Below, piece by piece: positions 9,080-18,229 of a stretch of 64,000 nucleotides of DNA. The translations under genes were made by a program, and so were the position numbers. The stretch lies in the NCBI RefSeq assembly GCF_001456355.1, contig NZ_CP010271.1, forward strand, positions 3,410,001 through 3,474,000, written 5' to 3'. Each line of letters begins with the position of its first letter. The first letter of the stretch is position 1. The notes under the pieces were generated by a model. It searched no databases. It saw only the letters and a program-made list of their open reading frames with translations, and was not told the origin of the DNA. Source of the stretch: Mycobacteroides saopaulense (lineage in GTDB: Bacteria; Actinomycetota; Actinomycetes; Mycobacteriales; Mycobacteriaceae).

Positions 9080-10281
9080 ACCGTCACCGCCCTGCGCGCC
9101 AACCGGTCCAGCACCCTGGATCGCTCCGTCTCATCCTCGGCCAGCCGTATCACGGTGCGCGCCAACATCTTCGCTCCCTCAACCACTGCCTTGTCGGCAC
9201 CCGGTTCCCGGGCCGCCTTCTCGAAATCGGGCTGATGGATGACCGCCCCGCCCGAGTCGATGCCCACAACGGGGTGGATGCCGGGCAGCACCTGCGTCAC
9301 ATTGCCCATATCGGTACTGCCCAGGGGCACCGAGGCCTCGAACTCGGCGGGAACCGGCGTGCGGCCGAAGGACTCCATCTCCTGGCGGAAGACCTCCACC
9401 AGCCACGGATCCGGGGTCAACTCCAGGTAGGGCGGCGAAGACTCGACGAGTTCGTGGCTGCATCCGGTCGCCAACGCGCCCGCGGCGAAGCAGGCATACA
9501 CCTTCTCCTCCAGCGCGCGCAGGGAAGCCGACTCGACGGCGCGCATCGTGTACTGCATCGCCGCCCGGCCCGGGATGATGTTGGCCGCCTCTCCCCCTTC
9601 GGTGACGATGCCGTGGATCAGCTGCCCGGGAGAAAGATGCTGACGCAGCAGACCGATCGATACCTGGGCGACGGTGACCGCGTCGGCGGCGTTGATTCCG
9701 AGGTGCGGCGCGACCGCGGCGTGCGACTCCTTGCCGTGATAGGTGACCATCACATCGGTCAGCGCGAGCGAGCGGGCACCGGCGATATCGATCGGCCCGG
9801 GGTGCAGCATCACCGCCGTCGCGATGTCGTCGAAGGCGCCCGCCTTGAGGAGAAGTGCCTTGCCGCCGCCGTACTCCTCGGCCGGCGTACCGATAACCAC
9901 CACGGTGAGTCCGAGGGCATCGGCGACTTCGGCGAGCCCCAGCCCGGTGCCCACCGCGGAGGCCGCGATGATGTTGTGCCCGCAGGCGTGGCCGATCCCG
10001 GGCAACGCGTCGTACTCGGCGCAAACACCGATGACCAGCGGTCCGTCGCCGTAGGTGGCGCGAAATGCGGTGTCCATACCGCCCTGACCGGTGACGATCT
10101 CGAATCCACGCTCGGCGAGCAGGCGCTGGGTCTTCAGGGCACTGCGAACCTCGTGGAACGCCAGCTCGGGCTCGGCGTGGATGTCGTGCGACAACGCCAC
10201 CAGATCCGTCGCTGCGGTATCGACGACAGCGCAGGCGGCCTCGGCATGCGCGGCGGACGACGCTCCGGTGGTCAAGGGCAT
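9076..10281 (-). CDS. amiB1: M20D-family amidohydrolase AmiB1
   Basis: A 401-residue paralogue of the downstream amidohydrolase, first gene of the two-gene operon. It carries HAEPELAFHE, VCAEYDALPGIGHACGHN, GTPAEEYGGGK and the dimerisation lid found in M20D enzymes. It differs from AmiA1 by CAEYDALP in place of RADMDALP, a feature of the AbgB/p-aminobenzoyl-glutamate hydrolase-like branch. The substrate is not known. ATG 10281 lies back to back with deoD; the two promoters must overlap in about 40 bases. Synteny with Rv3306c supports the name. Confidence 0.87.
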   Translation of the reverse strand: MPLTTGASSAAHAEAACAVVDTAATDLVALSHDIHAEPELAFHEVRSALKTQRLLAERGFEIVTGQGGMDTAFRATYGDGPLVIGVCAEYDALPGIGHACGHNIIAASAVGTGLGLAEVADALGLTVVVIGTPAEEYGGGKALLLKAGAFDDIATAVMLHPGPIDIAGARSLALTDVMVTYHGKESHAAVAPHLGINAADAVTVAQVSIGLLRQHLSPGQLIHGIVTEGGEAANIIPGRAAMQYTMRAVESASLRALEEKVYACFAAGALATGCSHELVESSPPYLELTPDPWLVEVFRQEMESFGRTPVPAEFEASVPLGSTDMGNVTQVLPGIHPVVGIDSGGAVIHQPDFEKAAREPGADKAVVEGAKMLARTVIRLAEDETERSRVLDRLARRAVTV

Positions 10282-10317
10282 TAGATGAGTATCCCATCAT
10301 GGCTAGGCTCCGTAGCT

Positions 10318-11166
10318 GTGACCGATGAGCGGCTTACGCGAAGAGGCGACAACACCGATGAGCCTCTGGCTCCGGACAACGCAGCGGCTCTCGCGGCCGC
10401 GGAGATCGCGACCCGCACCGGTGTCGCGGCCCACCGTGTCGCGGTGGTTCTCGGGTCGGGCTGGGCCCCGGCCGCCGCGGAACTCGGAGATCCCACCTCC
10501 ACGATTCCGATGGCCGAGCTACCGGGATTCAGTCCACCGAGTGCGGCCGGACACGGCGGTTCGGTGCTGTCTGTGCCGATCGCCGGATCCAGCACGGACC
10601 GGATGCTGGTGCTGCTGGGCAGGATCCACGCCTACGAGGGACACGACCTGCGCCACGTCGTCCACCCCGTGCGCACGGCGTGCGCCGCCGGTGCGCGGAC
10701 GGTCATCCTGACCAACGCCGCCGGGGGGCTGCGCGAGGAGTACGTCGTGGGCCAACCGGTGCTCATCGGCGACCATCTCAACCTGACGGCCCGATCGCCG
10801 CTGGTCGGCGCGCAGTTCGTCGACCTCGTCGAGGCGTACTCGCCGCGATTACGAGCGCTGGCCCGCGAGATCGATGCCGACCTCGCCGAGGGGGTGTACG
10901 CGGGCCTGCCCGGTCCGCATTACGAGACCCCCGCGGAGATCCGGATGCTGCGCATCCTGGGCGCGGACCTCGTGGGCATGTCGACGGTGCACGAAACCAT
11001 CGCGGCACGCGCAGCCGGAGCCGAGGTGCTGGGGCTGTCCCTGGTGACCAACCTCGCGGCCGGAATGACTGGGGAATCCCTCAACCATGAGGAGGTGCTG
11101 GCCGCCGGACGGGCGTCGGCAACCCGCATGGGCCACCTTCTGAGCTCGGTGATTGGTCGGTTATGA
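10318..11166 (+). CDS. deoD: Purine nucleoside phosphorylase
   Basis: The enzyme splits purine (deoxy)nucleosides with phosphate to base and (deoxy)ribose 1-phosphate, in the cytosol. [11 protein letters not shown] is the phosphate-binding loop, [11 protein letters not shown] the second conserved block, and [19 protein letters not shown] and [12 protein letters not shown] are trimeric PNP signatures. The chosen start, GTG 10318, gives 282 residues. It sits 8 bases after TAGGCT (10304-10309), a typical leaderless arrangement; ATG 10285 in frame would add eleven poorly conserved residues. Its stop overlaps the ATG of pmmB, so salvage and sugar-phosphate isomerisation are coupled. Confidence 0.9.
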   Translation: MTDERLTRRGDNTDEPLAPDNAAALAAAEIATRTGVAAHRVAVVLGSGWAPAAAELGDPTSTIPMAELPGFSPPSAAGHGGSVLSVPIAGSSTDRMLVLLGRIHAYEGHDLRHVVHPVRTACAAGARTVILTNAAGGLREEYVVGQPVLIGDHLNLTARSPLVGAQFVDLVEAYSPRLRALAREIDADLAEGVYAGLPGPHYETPAEIRMLRILGADLVGMSTVHETIAARAAGAEVLGLSLVTNLAAGMTGESLNHEEVLAAGRASATRMGHLLSSVIGRL

Positions 11167-12785
11167 CTGAGTCTTCCCTGGCGGCGCAGACGATTCAGAA
11201 CTGGATCGACCACGACCCGGACCCCGAAACCGCCGCGGAGTTGCGCGCCTGTTCCGAAGAGGAGCTAGCGCAGCGCTTCTCCGAACCGTTGGTGTTCGGC
11301 ACGGCCGGCCTGCGCGGCCCCGTGCGGGGCGGCCCCAACGGGATGAACCTGGCCGTGGTGCTGCGCACCACCTGTGCGGTGGCCAAGGTACTCAAAGACA
11401 GGTGCCTGGGCGGCTCGACCGTGGTGGTGGGGCGCGACGCCCGGCACGGGTCCGAGAAGTTCGCGCAGGGTGCGGCCGAAGTCCTGGCGGCCGAAGGGTT
11501 CAAGGTCATCCTGTTGCCTCGCCCATTACCGACGCCGGTACTGGCCTTCGCGGTGCGACATGTCGATGCGGCGGCCGGCATACAAATCACCGCATCCCAC
11601 AACCCGCCCGCCGACAACGGATACAAGGTGTACTGGTCGGGCGGCGCGCAGATCATCTCACCCACCGATCGCGATATCGAATCAACAACAACCGCAGTGC
11701 CTTTCGCCGACCAGATTCCCCGAACTCCCGTGACCCCCGCCGATGACTCGCTGGTCGATGCCTACATCCAACGTGCCGCAACCGTGCGCCGCGGCTCCGG
11801 AGGTCTGCGTGTGGCTCTCACCGCGCTGCACGGAGTCGGCGGAGCCACCGCGCTGGCCGCCCTCAACGCAGCGGGTATCACCGACATCCACGTGGTCGAG
11901 GATCAATTCCAACCCGATCCGGACTTCCCCACCGTCGCGTTTCCCAATCCGGAAGAGCCGGGAGCCTCCGATGCGGTGTTGGCCCGGGCGGCCGAGGTCG
12001 ACGCGGATCTGGCCATCGCGCTCGATCCGGATGCGGACCGGTGTGCCATCGGCGTCCCCACCACGACCGGCTGGCGCATGCTATCCGGCGACGAAACCGG
12101 TTGGCTGTTGGGCGATTACATCCTCTCTACACAGCCACCTTCATCCACGCCGCCGGTGGTGGCCAGCACGGTGGTCTCCTCCCGCATGCTGGCACGCATC
12201 GCGGCCTCGCTCGGCGCCCGGCATGTGGAGACCCTCACAGGGTTCAAATGGCTGGTCCGGGCAGCAGATTTCGACCTCGTCTATGCATACGAGGAAGCCA
12301 TCGGGCATTGCGTGGACCCGGCGGCCGTACGCGACAAGGACGGTATCTCCGCGGCGATACTCGCCTGCGACCTGGTGACGCACCTGCGCGAGCTCGGCAC
12401 CACCGTGGAGGAAAAACTCGAGAATCTGGCGATCCGGCATGGGATCCACGTGACCTCGCAGGTGTCTCGGCGCACGGAATCAGTCGACGAGATCGCGGCG
12501 ATGATGACTCGCCTACGCCAGAACCTGCCCGCGGCGTTGTCGGGATTCCCGGTCACTGCAGAAGATCTACTGCAGCAGCGCGGTCAACAGCGCACCGATG
12601 CGGTGATTCTGTCCGGTGAGATCGGCGGATCGTCCATCCGGCTGGTCATCCGCCCGTCGGGAACTGAGCCGAAGGTCAAGTGCTACATCGAGGTTCGCGA
12701 ACCCGTGATCACCGACGCCACTGTCGCACGGATCTGGGCGGGCGTGGTGGTCTCCGAGTTGGAGGCATACGCCCACAATATTTAG
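11163..12785 (+). CDS. pmmB: Phosphomannomutase/phosphopentomutase-type alpha-D-phosphohexomutase PmmB
   Basis: A 540-residue four-domain phosphohexomutase. [20 protein letters not shown] holds the phosphoserine loop, [12 protein letters not shown] the magnesium-binding DxDxDR loop, and [10 protein letters not shown] and [14 protein letters not shown] the sugar- and phosphate-binding loops. The position directly after deoD, with a 4-bp overlap, suggests it converts ribose or deoxyribose 1-phosphate from PNP to the 5-phosphate, although annotation by synteny with Rv3308 says phosphomannomutase. Both are possible from sequence. Confidence 0.88.
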   Translation: MTESSLAAQTIQNWIDHDPDPETAAELRACSEEELAQRFSEPLVFGTAGLRGPVRGGPNGMNLAVVLRTTCAVAKVLKDRCLGGSTVVVGRDARHGSEKFAQGAAEVLAAEGFKVILLPRPLPTPVLAFAVRHVDAAAGIQITASHNPPADNGYKVYWSGGAQIISPTDRDIESTTTAVPFADQIPRTPVTPADDSLVDAYIQRAATVRRGSGGLRVALTALHGVGGATALAALNAAGITDIHVVEDQFQPDPDFPTVAFPNPEEPGASDAVLARAAEVDADLAIALDPDADRCAIGVPTTTGWRMLSGDETGWLLGDYILSTQPPSSTPPVVASTVVSSRMLARIAASLGARHVETLTGFKWLVRAADFDLVYAYEEAIGHCVDPAAVRDKDGISAAILACDLVTHLRELGTTVEEKLENLAIRHGIHVTSQVSRRTESVDEIAAMMTRLRQNLPAALSGFPVTAEDLLQQRGQQRTDAVILSGEIGGSSIRLVIRPSGTEPKVKCYIEVREPVITDATVARIWAGVVVSELEAYAHNI

Positions 12786-12794
12786 TGGGCAGAG

Positions 12795-13436
12795 TTACCT
12801 GGGACCGAATTGGCGGTCGCCCGCATCGCCCAGACCGGGCACGATGTAGGCGTCCTCGTTGAGGCCCTCGTCGATCGTGGCCGTAAACAGACGCACCGAC
12901 GCCGTCCGGCCGTACCGCGCGGAACACTCCTGAACCGCCGCAACCCCCTGCGGCGCCGCGACCACACACAAAATGGTGATGTCGACAGCTCCCCGCGCAC
13001 GCAACAGATCGAGCGTGTAAACCATCGAACCCCCGGTGGCAAGCATCGGATCCAGGACGAACACCGGCTGCGTGGACAGGTCGGCCGGCAGGGACTCCAG
13101 GTAAGGAGTGGGTTGCCACGTCTCTTCGTCGCGAGCCATTCCCACGAATCCGACCCGCGCCTCGGGGATGAGTGCGTGCGCCTGATCCACCATGCCCAGC
13201 CCCGCCCGAAGAACCGGAACCAGCAACGGAGGGCTGGCCAAGCGGAAACCCGCCGTCTCGGCGACCGGGGTGCGCACCACCGACGACTCCACCGGAGCCG
13301 ACCGAGTCGCCTCGTAGACGAGCATCAGCGTCAGATCCCGCAGCGCAGCGCGGAAAGCCGCGTTATCGGTGCCGGCATCACGCAGAGTGGTCAACCGGGC
13401 CGCGGCAAGCGGGTGCTCGACTACGTCCACATGCAT
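12795..13436 (-). CDS. upp: Uracil phosphoribosyltransferase
   Basis: This enzyme makes UMP from uracil and PRPP. The PRPP-binding motif is [13 protein letters not shown], and the uracil-binding tail is [30 protein letters not shown] is also conserved. At 213 residues it has a few more residues than usual near [15 protein letters not shown]. The start ATG 13436 lies six bases after TAGGGT read on the minus strand (13443-13448), indicating leaderless transcription. It is convergent with pmmB, nine bases away. Confidence 0.92.
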   Translation of the reverse strand: MHVDVVEHPLAAARLTTLRDAGTDNAAFRAALRDLTLMLVYEATRSAPVESSVVRTPVAETAGFRLASPPLLVPVLRAGLGMVDQAHALIPEARVGFVGMARDEETWQPTPYLESLPADLSTQPVFVLDPMLATGGSMVYTLDLLRARGAVDITILCVVAAPQGVAAVQECSARYGRTASVRLFTATIDEGLNEDAYIVPGLGDAGDRQFGPR

Positions 13437-13529
13437 GAAGAAACCCTAAGGCAGCAAGCACGAATCCCCACGTTCCCAGGTGTGACGGGCGTCACTCTCT
13501 TCGTGACAGGGCGTTGTGCATCGGTACCG

Positions 13530-13557
13530 TTCCTGGCAAAGCCGATCCAGCTATGCT
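13530..13557 (+). promoter_or_regulatory. Candidate promoter of the T7SS-like cassette
   Basis: TATGCT at 13552-13557 fits the mycobacterial SigA -10 box, and TTCCTG at 13530-13535 is a weak -35 at a spacing of 16. Transcription would begin near 13564, leaving a leader of about 150 nt before the ATG at 13717. This is unlike the mostly leaderless genes around it. Confidence 0.5.
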
Positions 13558-13566
13558 GAACAGGTA

Positions 13567-13673
13567 ATACGACGGGGTGGCCACGTTGCCAAAAAATCTT
13601 TCAAAAAATTTGAGAAAGATGGAACCGAATCGCGACTACCCCCGTCGTATCCAATTACAAGGCAGAAACTGCC
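13567..13673 (+). promoter_or_regulatory. AT-rich multi-hairpin 5' leader (candidate cis-regulatory RNA)
   Basis: ATACGACGGGG (13567-13577) and CCCCGTCGTAT (13640-13650) are perfect 11-base inverted repeats that begin almost at the predicted transcription start. Inside the loop, ATCTTTC (13596-13602) pairs with GAAAGAT (13614-13620) around an A/T-rich core. A third hairpin GGCAG-AAA-CTGCC lies at 13661-13673. A strong Shine-Dalgarno GGAGGGG follows at 13708-13714. I do not recognise a known riboswitch family. It may be a structured leader or a protein-binding AT-rich operator. Confidence 0.5.
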
Positions 13674-13716
13674 CGAAACCGGGTGAGTAGCCGACCACCG
13701 AAGAGATGGAGGGGAC

Positions 13717-14043
13717 ATGGCAGACGGATTAGCAGCCGACACAGACATTCTGCGTGGCGTTGGCGGAGCTCAGCTGGGGATGGGCGGAACGCTCGCCGCC
13801 GTGGGCACCGCAGTCAGCATTTTTCCGGTCGCCGCACTGGCGCCGATCTTCGGTCCGATTGGCGCGCACTACCTCGGCGCATTCGCCGCGACCTCCGCCA
13901 AGCAAGGGATGGACGTCGGTCAGCTCGCCATGAGCGTCACCGAGTCCGGTGTCACCACCAATGTGGCGAGCAAGGGCTACGACGACGATGACGACAACAT
14001 CGGCAAGAACATCAGCGCCACCGTCGAGGGAATCGAGGCGTAA
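13717..14043 (+). CDS. EspC-like type VII secretion target protein
   Basis: A 108-residue protein starting MADGLAADTDILRGVGGAQLG. It resembles the small EspC/Rv3615c-type helical proteins (T7SS_ESX_EspC family) with Gly/Ala-rich helices. It contains Tyr88-x-x-x-Asp92 (KGYDDDDDN), a match to the YxxxD/E type VII secretion signal, in an unusual run of five Asp. No signal peptide is seen. It is the first gene of a cassette with an NlpC/P60 hydrolase two bases downstream. Inference: it is exported, possibly with its neighbour, by an ESX system encoded elsewhere. Confidence 0.68.
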   Translation: MADGLAADTDILRGVGGAQLGMGGTLAAVGTAVSIFPVAALAPIFGPIGAHYLGAFAATSAKQGMDVGQLAMSVTESGVTTNVASKGYDDDDDNIGKNISATVEGIEA

Positions 14044-14045
14044 CC

Positions 14046-15392
14046 ATGGTTGAGACAAGCCCAATCTCGCCCAGCCGTTTGTCCGAGGCTGTCAATACGA
14101 ACTACCCGAGCTTCGAGAACAACCCGTTCTCCGCGGGGCTGATCGGGCCGGCCATGGACATGGCAGGCACCGTCGGTAACGGCCAGTTCAAAGAGGGCCA
14201 GGACCCCAGCAAGATGCTGGAGGGTGGCATGCAGGTGATGCAGCAGGTCATGCAGCAGGGCATGCAGGCGGGAAGCCAACTCATCGGCACCTTCGCCGGT
14301 GCAGCGGCCCAGGCTCTGGGACAGTTCGCCGGCATGGCCGGACAGGCGCTCAGCAGCATGGCCACCCGCAGCGGCGCCATGGGCGCCAATGTCGGACAGG
14401 CATCCGAGTCCACCTCGCGGGCCAGCGCCCTGATCGGTGAAGCCCTCCAGGAGTTCCAACACACGTCCGAGGCGTTGACACCGTTGCTCTGGGTTCCGGG
14501 TGTTGCCGCGGAGCTGGCGGAAGCCGCCAGCCGCTGCACAGCGCGAGTCGCCGAGCACACCGCGCAGCTTGAAGGAGAACTGGCCGGACAAGCCGGCGAA
14601 CTCACCGGCATGGCGGGTGCCGACATGGGCAACCCGTCCACCCCCGCCTCCGGGAGTGTCCAGCCCGCGATGTCGGCCATGCAGGGCGGCCTCCAGGCCG
14701 GCACTCAGGCGATGTCCGGTGTCGCGAGCGGTGTCACCCAGACCATGAGCTCCATGGGTCAGGGCCTCGGCCAGATCCCCCAGGCCCTGACCGGCCTGCT
14801 CAGCGGTGGCGGCAGCGGTTCTGCCAGTGCGCTGGCGGGTGGCTCGGGCATGAGCGGCATCGCTGCCGGTGCGCTGGCCAACCCGTTCGGTGCGGGTAGC
14901 GGACACGCCTCCAGCACCGCGGGCGGCACCTCCTCCGGACTGGGCAGCTCCAACGCCAGTGCTGCCAAGATGCTGCTTGACCCACGCAGCATGGGCAAGG
15001 GCGCGCAGCTGTTCCTCCCGGATGGCAGCACCAGCCAGGCCCCGAACGCCGCCGCGGCGGAAGCCGTGCGCAAGGCGCTCAGCCAGGTCGGTGTGCCCTA
15101 CGAGTGGGGTGGCACCAAGCCCGGTGTCGGTCTGGACTGCAGTGGCTTGACCCAGTGGGCCTATGGCGAGTCCGGCGTCGACATCCCCCGCCTCGCGCAG
15201 GAGCAGGGCGTGGGCATCAAGGTGGACCAAGGATCTGTCATGCCAGGTGACCTTGCGGTGTGGGATGGCCACGTCGCCATGGTGATCGGCAACGGCATGA
15301 TGGTCGAGGCCGGTGATCCGGTGCAGATCTCCCCGATCCGCACCACCAACGCCGGGCAGGGATTCCATGGATTCTACCGACCCACTTCCTAG
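14046..15392 (+). CDS. NlpC/P60 cysteine peptidase with T7SS-like N-terminal region
   Basis: A 448-residue protein. The N-terminal half is Ala/Gly/Met/Gln-rich and probably helical (MQQVMQQGMQAGSQL about 65-80, then AGAAAQALGQFAGMAGQALSS). A low-complexity Gly/Ser linker follows, and a C-terminal NlpC/P60 domain from about residue 335. Catalytic Cys365 lies in GLDCSGLTQW and the His409 region is WDGHVAMVIGNG. The domain cleaves peptidoglycan stem peptides, typically D-Glu-mDAP. No Sec signal is present; YPSFE near residue 20 fits YxxxE. With the EspC-like partner, export by a type VII system is the likeliest route (inference). Hydrolysis could serve wall remodelling or antibacterial attack. 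Confidence 0.8.
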   Translation: MVETSPISPSRLSEAVNTNYPSFENNPFSAGLIGPAMDMAGTVGNGQFKEGQDPSKMLEGGMQVMQQVMQQGMQAGSQLIGTFAGAAAQALGQFAGMAGQALSSMATRSGAMGANVGQASESTSRASALIGEALQEFQHTSEALTPLLWVPGVAAELAEAASRCTARVAEHTAQLEGELAGQAGELTGMAGADMGNPSTPASGSVQPAMSAMQGGLQAGTQAMSGVASGVTQTMSSMGQGLGQIPQALTGLLSGGGSGSASALAGGSGMSGIAAGALANPFGAGSGHASSTAGGTSSGLGSSNASAAKMLLDPRSMGKGAQLFLPDGSTSQAPNAAAAEAVRKALSQVGVPYEWGGTKPGVGLDCSGLTQWAYGESGVDIPRLAQEQGVGIKVDQGSVMPGDLAVWDGHVAMVIGNGMMVEAGDPVQISPIRTTNAGQGFHGFYRPTS

Positions 15393-15720
15393 TTCAGGAG
15401 TGCCGCGGCCCGAGCCGCGTGCGAGCATCGATATGACCAATCGTGCTCGCACGCTGCGGGTCAAGGTTTCAGAATTCGGGCTGCCGCTTGAGGTTCACAT
15501 CGAACCCGACATGCTCAGTCGCGGCGCGTCGGCACTGGCACAGGAGATCAAGAACCTGTGCGAACTCGGTGCTGCGCGCTGCGGCGCAGCACGGCGCGAG
15601 GAGCTTGCCGAAAGCGGCATCCCCGACTACCTCCTCGACAAGATCGGTCTGGCGACGCCCGCCCAAGTCGCCGACATCGAGCTGCGGCAGTCCGAAGAGC
15701 AGATGGAACGGAGATCCTGA
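15367..15720 (+). CDS. Small EspH/EspD-like (DUF2694-like) protein
   Basis: A 117-residue protein from ATG 15367, which lies inside the last 26 bases of the hydrolase gene; ATG 15433 is an alternative start. Its core, LRVKVSEFGLPLEVHIEPDMLSRGASALAQEIKNLCE, has the pattern of EspH/EspD-type ESX-associated proteins: two strands, then a helix with ALAxEI. Such proteins act in the cytosol to support or stabilise secreted Esp partners. The resemblance is weak and rests partly on context, so the function is inferred. The stop TGA shares one base with the next ATG. Confidence 0.6.
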   Translation: MDSTDPLPSSGVPRPEPRASIDMTNRARTLRVKVSEFGLPLEVHIEPDMLSRGASALAQEIKNLCELGAARCGAARREELAESGIPDYLLDKIGLATPAQVADIELRQSEEQMERRS

Positions 15721-16061
15721 TGACCGAGCCTGACCTCACCTTCTTCCGGGCACTCGAACAGCAGTACCAAGAGACCATGACGCGGGCCCGTGCCGGGGGC
15801 CACATTCTGAACAGCGCCGTCGAGGAGTTGAAAGGCCTTCGCGGATGGGCTCGTTCGGCGCAGGGGCATGTCGAGGCGGAAGCCAACGGCAATGGTGCGC
15901 TGACCAACCTGCGACTGGACGATTCGGTCACCAAGCTGTCGCCGAAGATCGTCGGGCAGATCGTGGTGGCCACCGCAGCCGCGGCCGCGGGTCAGGCATT
16001 CGATCACCGTGAACGCGTGCTGGCGCAACTCCTGGTGGATTTGAAGAATCCGCAGCCGTAA
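15720..16061 (+). CDS. YbaB/EbfC-like (EspL-like) protein
   Basis: A 113-residue protein (ATG 15720, overlapping the preceding TGA by one base). It has a helix-strand-strand-helix layout: an N-terminal helix QQYQETMTRARAGGHIL, then RSAQGHVEAEANGNGALTNLRLDDSV, then a long Ala-rich helix. This is the layout of the YbaB/EbfC nucleoid-associated fold, of which EspL and other ESX-linked proteins are members. It closes the four-gene operon and is convergent with the FkbM gene 11 bases on. A chaperone-like role in secretion is an inference from ESX-1 homologues. Confidence 0.65.
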   Translation: MTEPDLTFFRALEQQYQETMTRARAGGHILNSAVEELKGLRGWARSAQGHVEAEANGNGALTNLRLDDSVTKLSPKIVGQIVVATAAAAAGQAFDHRERVLAQLLVDLKNPQP

Positions 16062-16072
16062 CCCATTTCGGG

Positions 16073-16822
16073 CTACAGACTCGCGCGGTCGCGATGTGAA
16101 TCGGTAAGAAACACTGTGTTTTTGGCGTCGCGCCAGTCGTGACCAAGTTGACCGTCGCGATACGTGTACGGTGCCAAACCTGCTGGCTGCAATAGCGAAA
16201 TCACCTCATCGGACGGGGTCTCGATGATCATCACCGGCCGCGACGCGGTGATGGTGGCGAGGCCTCCACGGATCACCGCGGCCTCCATCCCCTGCACATC
16301 GATCTTGATCACCTGAGGATCCAGGCCGAAGTCGTCGAGCCGGCGAACCGGCACCGGGTGGCGTTCGATCGTCAACTTGGATTCGTCGAATCCCGCCATG
16401 GTCTCCGGGTTGAGCCAACCGCGCGCTTCCTTTTCGTCAAGCGAGGCCAGACCGTCGTAGACGAAGCTGCGGTATCGCGGAACAAAGAGGTCAAAGGTAC
16501 CGTCCGCATCGGAGAGCCCGCAGCCGTGTACGCGCACGGCATCACTTTCGTATCTGCGCTTAAGCCGTTGGGCAAGAACGGCATTGGGCTCGAAGCTGAC
16601 AATCAGCTCCGGCGATGCCGTGCGTTGCAGCGCACAAATGCTCTGCCCCCAATTGCCTCCGATATCGACCGCCTGCGATATGGGTCCGATCCGGCTCAGC
16701 AGGTGGAATTCGGGGTCGATGCGCCATCCGAACAGACGGGTGCCCATGTTGTATGCACCGAATTTGAGAGGCCGCAGGAACGGCAGATAGGTTTGCGCCA
16801 ATCTCAGCGCTGGCATGCCCAC
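16073..16822 (-). CDS. FkbM-family SAM-dependent methyltransferase
   Basis: A 249-residue protein. AVDIGGNWGQSICAL is the SAM-binding motif I, VSFEPNA the acidic loop, and VIKIDVQGMEAAVIRGG the hallmark FkbM block. Members O-methylate sugars, polyketides or peptides. Rapid growers use such enzymes on cell-wall glycolipids, but nothing here shows the substrate. GTG 16822 lies six bases after TAGGGT on the minus strand, so a leaderless GTG start is likely; ATG 16816 is an alternative. The start region sits in a GCCCACGTGGGC palindrome. There is no glycolipid cluster around it. Confidence 0.82.
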   Translation of the reverse strand: MGMPALRLAQTYLPFLRPLKFGAYNMGTRLFGWRIDPEFHLLSRIGPISQAVDIGGNWGQSICALQRTASPELIVSFEPNAVLAQRLKRRYESDAVRVHGCGLSDADGTFDLFVPRYRSFVYDGLASLDEKEARGWLNPETMAGFDESKLTIERHPVPVRRLDDFGLDPQVIKIDVQGMEAAVIRGGLATITASRPVMIIETPSDEVISLLQPAGLAPYTYRDGQLGHDWRDAKNTVFLTDSHRDRASL

Positions 16823-17193
16823 GTGGGCACCCTAGTCGAACCTCGATGCCCCGCCGCACCAACAGCCGGGTACCCGGACCAGTGTCTTGAGGTGCGTCGC
16901 GAATCTTCTAGAGCCGCAGTCGCACCTACCGACCCCTCGTATGCGCATCAGTAGGTGCTCGCGGCGACCAAGACGATGCGCTTGTTTGCGGCCGGGTGGC
17001 CGCGGACATAGCGCATCCACACTGCGGGCACGGCCCGAAGACACAGGGTCCGTACTTAGCCCGCCGATCGCGGGAGCGAGCCGAAAATATCGCGTCTGAC
17101 CTGCTCTTCGCAACCTTTTCGGGATACTCGACACAATGCTGCACACCCTCGGCAAACCGATTGCCGCGCACACGCCGCTGATAGCATCCGAAT
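16823..17193. other. 371-bp intergenic gap with two outward-facing promoters
   Basis: The left edge holds the leaderless promoter of the FkbM gene (minus strand) and the right edge TAGCAT (17182-17187) for the gene at 17194. Between them I find no open frame with recognisable protein similarity, no tRNA and no clear repeat. Short frames across it have no conserved motif and run into stops. Confidence 0.5.
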
Positions 17194-18168
17194 GTGGCAC
17201 GCGAGTGGCTTCTCCTGGAAACCCTCGGCAACGAGCCAACGGTGATTGCCTCGGGCAATCAGCCGCGGAACATGGTTCCGCTCAGCGCATTCCTTCGCCG
17301 CAATCGGAACCTCGGCCTGATTCGCAGGGTTATCGCCGCGGCGACAAAGGCAAACAAGGCAGCCACCATCGGTCCACCTGATTCGGACTCGGTGATCGAC
17401 GTACGTCCCGTCGCCATGCCCGACGGGCGAGTGCACGGGGTATGGCTTTGGGCAGGAGCAACGCACCCACCCGCCGATCCTCCCGCCGAGGGCGGTGCGG
17501 TGGTCCTCAACGCCGATACCGGGGCCCTGCACATGAGCGACGGTGCCGCCCTGGCCATGGGGATGGGCGCCAACGAGCCGCACGCCGAAATCAGCATGCC
17601 CGAGCTGTACCGCTATCTCTCGCCCAACCCGGGCGAAACGGACGTCCTGGGGCTCATCGTCACCGCGACGGAAGGCATGACGTACAGCGCCACGTGGCCC
17701 GGCGTGGACAGCGACGGCACTCCCACGCTGTGTCACTTCGCAAGCCGACTAGTTCTAGAACCCAACGGGGACGGTGTCCCCGAGCGCCTGGGGCGCGCGA
17801 TCAACCTCCGCGTGGGCAGGCCAGCACCGCCGGTTCCCCTACTGGAGCAACAGGTCCTGGAGGCCGCCGCCGAACCGGGCGCCTATCGTGCGTTGGTCAT
17901 GATCGCGTCGCGCAAGTTGATCAAATGGATCGATCCGCCCGCCCCGGAATGGCATTGGGAGTTCGATCCCTTGGGCCGCCCCAAGATTCACCCGGACGAC
18001 CAAGCGAATCTGAACTTCATGATCGATAATTCCGTGTTCGGCACCACCGAGGCGGTGATCAGGTTTCGCTGCCATGACGACAGCTGGGAATCGTTGCACT
18101 GCTCCACCCAAGTGGTCCGGCTCAACGAGAACGCGACCGTCGCACTCGTCACCCATCGGCGTCGCTAG
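17194..18168 (+). CDS. DUF5593-type (PAS/GAF-like) protein, paralogue 1
   Basis: A 324-residue protein starting with GTG 17194, exactly six bases after TAGCAT (17182-17187), hence probably leaderless. The opening (M)AREWLLLETLGNEPTVIASG with RNMVPLSAFLRRN belongs to a mycobacterium-restricted family of unknown function (DUF5593, with a following PAS/GAF-like segment from about 100). A second conserved block, LLEQQVLEAAAEPGAYRALVMI, lies near 215. No catalytic residues are evident; a sensory role is only suggested by the fold. The next gene is a tandem paralogue. Confidence 0.7.
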   Translation: MAREWLLLETLGNEPTVIASGNQPRNMVPLSAFLRRNRNLGLIRRVIAAATKANKAATIGPPDSDSVIDVRPVAMPDGRVHGVWLWAGATHPPADPPAEGGAVVLNADTGALHMSDGAALAMGMGANEPHAEISMPELYRYLSPNPGETDVLGLIVTATEGMTYSATWPGVDSDGTPTLCHFASRLVLEPNGDGVPERLGRAINLRVGRPAPPVPLLEQQVLEAAAEPGAYRALVMIASRKLIKWIDPPAPEWHWEFDPLGRPKIHPDDQANLNFMIDNSVFGTTEAVIRFRCHDDSWESLHCSTQVVRLNENATVALVTHRRR

Positions 18169-18229
18169 CCGCCCCATCCAGGGTGGGACGAGGCCCCGCG
18201 AGTTCGCCCAAAATTGCTAACATCCGCGG

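Noticed and set aside
7868..10284. Two plus-strand frames of 455 and 404 codons
   Set aside because: Both are antisense to the conserved amidohydrolases amiA1 and amiB1 and show no domains of their own.
13977..15464. 495-codon minus-strand open frame
   Set aside because: It is antisense to the NlpC/P60 gene, low in complexity (Gly/His/Ala) and lacks any motif.
16951..17060. Short minus-strand frame containing AVPAVWMRYVRGHPAANKRIVLVAASTY
   Set aside because: It looked like a possible gene remnant, but it has no recognisable family, no upstream continuation and no start. It is treated as intergenic.
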